This document shows, piece by piece, positions 63,137 to 64,000 of a stretch of DNA of 64,000 nt. Each line of letters starts with the position of its first letter. Positions within the stretch are counted from its first letter, which is position 1. Where the stretch lies: assembly GCA_965240325.2 (NCBI GenBank), contig OZ251252.1, positions 868,001 through 932,000 on the forward strand. The letters run 5' to 3'. The notes beneath the pieces are model-generated. The model searched no databases. It was given only the letters and a program-made list of their open reading frames with translations, and was not told where the DNA came from. A program made the position numbers and the translations under genes. Source of the DNA: Rebecca billardiae RCC1528 (taxonomy: Eukaryota > Haptophyta).

Positions 63137-63431
63137 AGCATGCGCTTCCGCGTCGTGCTGCGCGACGGGCTCGCGGACGCGCCGCCGCTGGCCGTGCGCG
63201 CCTCCAACCTGAGGCGCGTGCCCGCGGCGGTGGCGGCGGCGGCGGCGGCGGCGGCGGAGCGGCGCGCGGCGGTGTGCGCGCTGTGCGAGGCCGTGGCTGC
63301 GGTGGCGCACTTCCTCGAGCCTGCGCTCACGCACGCCGAGACGGCCGCGGCGTTCGCCGCGGCGGGCGGCGTGGCCGCGCTGCTGCGGCTGTACAACTGC
63401 CCAGGGCTGCCGCCGGGGATGGCGGTGGGCT

Positions 63432-63462
<31 letters not shown>

Positions 63463-64000
63463 CCTGGCGGGCGGCGGCGGCGGCGCGGCGGCGGAGGCGC
63501 GCGCGGCCGCGGCCGCCGCGGCGCACGCGGGCGCGGCGCCGGCCGCGCTCGCGCTCGCCTCCGCCGTGCGCGCGCTCGCGGCCGCGCAGCCGCCCGCCGC
63601 GCTCCTGGCGCTGCTGCGCGCGGTGCGCACGCACACGGCCGCGCTCGCGCCGCTCACCGAGGCCGCGCTGCGCGCGCGCGGCGCGGCGCGGCGGCGCGGC
63701 GCCGGCGCGCGCGCGGACGCCGCGGGCGCGCCGGCGGGCGCGCCGGCGCCGCCGCGCGACGGCGCGGACGGCGCCGACGGCGTCGGCGGCGGCGGCGGCG
63801 GCGAAGGCGGCGCGTGGGGCGGCGCGGCGCGCGCGTGGGCGGCCGGCGTCGGCCGCCTCCGAGACGTGCCGCCCGCCGAGCGCTCGCGGCTGCTGCGGCA
63901 CGTGCACGCGGCGGGCGCCATCCTCTCGCTATGCGCGCACGTCGCGCGCGCCGTCGGCCCTGCGGGCGCGCTCGCCGCGCTGTGGGCCGCGCCGCCGGAG
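57513..64000 (+). CDS. HUWE1/UPL1-type giant HECT ubiquitin ligase, N-terminal part (3' outside window)
   Basis: Exons 57513-57551, 57806-57910, 58123-58623, 58943-61722, 61887-62424 and 62566 to the edge. The order of conserved blocks follows the N-terminal DUF908/DUF913 armadillo region of HUWE1 and plant UPL1/2: [44 protein letters not shown], then [68 protein letters not shown] and [25 protein letters not shown]. Ala/Gly insertions inflate it. At about 62656-62659 a run of four G seems one base too long: the conserved frame resumes with [11 protein letters not shown], and continues through [38 protein letters not shown]. An inserted module ([11 protein letters not shown]...[10 protein letters not shown]...ASNLRRV) is not in the animal protein as I know it. 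The catalytic HECT domain lies beyond the window. Confidence 0.85.
62041..62085. repeat. Telomere-like CCCCAAC/CCCGAAC repeats in coding sequence
   Basis: Units CCCTGACC, CCCCAACC and CCCGAACC follow one another and encode a [11 protein letters not shown] stretch inside the HECT ligase exon 5, between the YYGPP block and the next conserved block. Confidence 0.8.

Noticed and set aside
58750-63921. 1723-residue minus-strand ORF
   Set aside because: Antisense of the HECT ligase; the plus strand carries the HUWE1/UPL1-like blocks and consistent introns.

Overview
The window reads as nuclear DNA of a very GC-rich unicellular eukaryote, most likely a photosynthetic microalga. Genes are compact and carry few introns. 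Long third-position-GC reading frames produce large antisense shadow ORFs. Proteins are rich in Ala, Gly, Pro and Arg runs. One small protein has a plastid/Tat-type lumen leader, and a bestrophin and a BipA/TypA GTPase are present. I delineated 21 introns; 18 have a GTGCG donor and all but one end in CAG. A haptophyte or pelagophyte would fit, but the sequence alone does not settle the taxon.

Layout: 1-103 is the 3' end of a SUMO-like gene. 104-3685 is gene-poor and holds an 839 bp element with 68-73 bp inverted termini. 3686-6055 (minus) holds a Methyltransf_24-type methyltransferase and a DHHC palmitoyltransferase. 6076-8926 is a composite palindromic island: two adjacent fold-back repeats with ~430-440 bp arms, bracketed by 25 bp inverted repeats. 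9142-10713 (minus) is a bestrophin. 13324-14286 (plus) is a homeodomain factor. 15495-20192 (minus) is an unusual J-domain + AVL9/DENN + MORN fusion carrying many copies of a palindromic DNA motif. 21274-24437 (minus) is TypA/BipA in six exons. 24682-26832 (minus) is a DHH exopolyphosphatase/prune. 27149-27685 (minus) is a small lumen-type protein. 28410-38150 (minus) is a giant armadillo/coiled-coil/EF-hand protein in six exons. 38379-39485 (plus) is a DUF2993-like protein. 40755-42434 (minus) is a PDZ/NPF adaptor. 42608-44497 (plus) is a sulfotransferase-like protein. 45244-46348 (minus) holds the APC/C subunit CDC26 and an NTF2/SnoaL-like membrane protein. 47652-48774 (plus) is a RING-CH membrane E3. 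49480-50458 holds two small unknown genes, divergent. 51207-53388 (plus) is a CCCH zinc-finger RNA-binding protein. 54728-55204 (minus) is a tandem ubiquitin-like protein. 55655-57316 (minus) is a divergent homeodomain protein. From 57513 to the window edge (plus) is the N-terminal half of a HUWE1/UPL1-type HECT ubiquitin ligase with one apparent frameshift.

Functional themes are ubiquitin-family biology (SUMO-like tail, CDC26, RING-CH, tandem UBL, HUWE1/UPL1), membrane traffic and lipidation (DHHC, AVL9 fusion, PDZ/NPF) and transcription/RNA (two homeodomains, CCCH). They look like ordinary dispersed genes, not an operon-like system. The most unusual signals are non-genic: the palindromic 14-mer GAGATTGCAATCTC, seeded in several reading frames of one gene and tandemly in an intron of another; the fold-back island; and degenerate telomere-like repeats inside coding sequence and at an intron 3' end.
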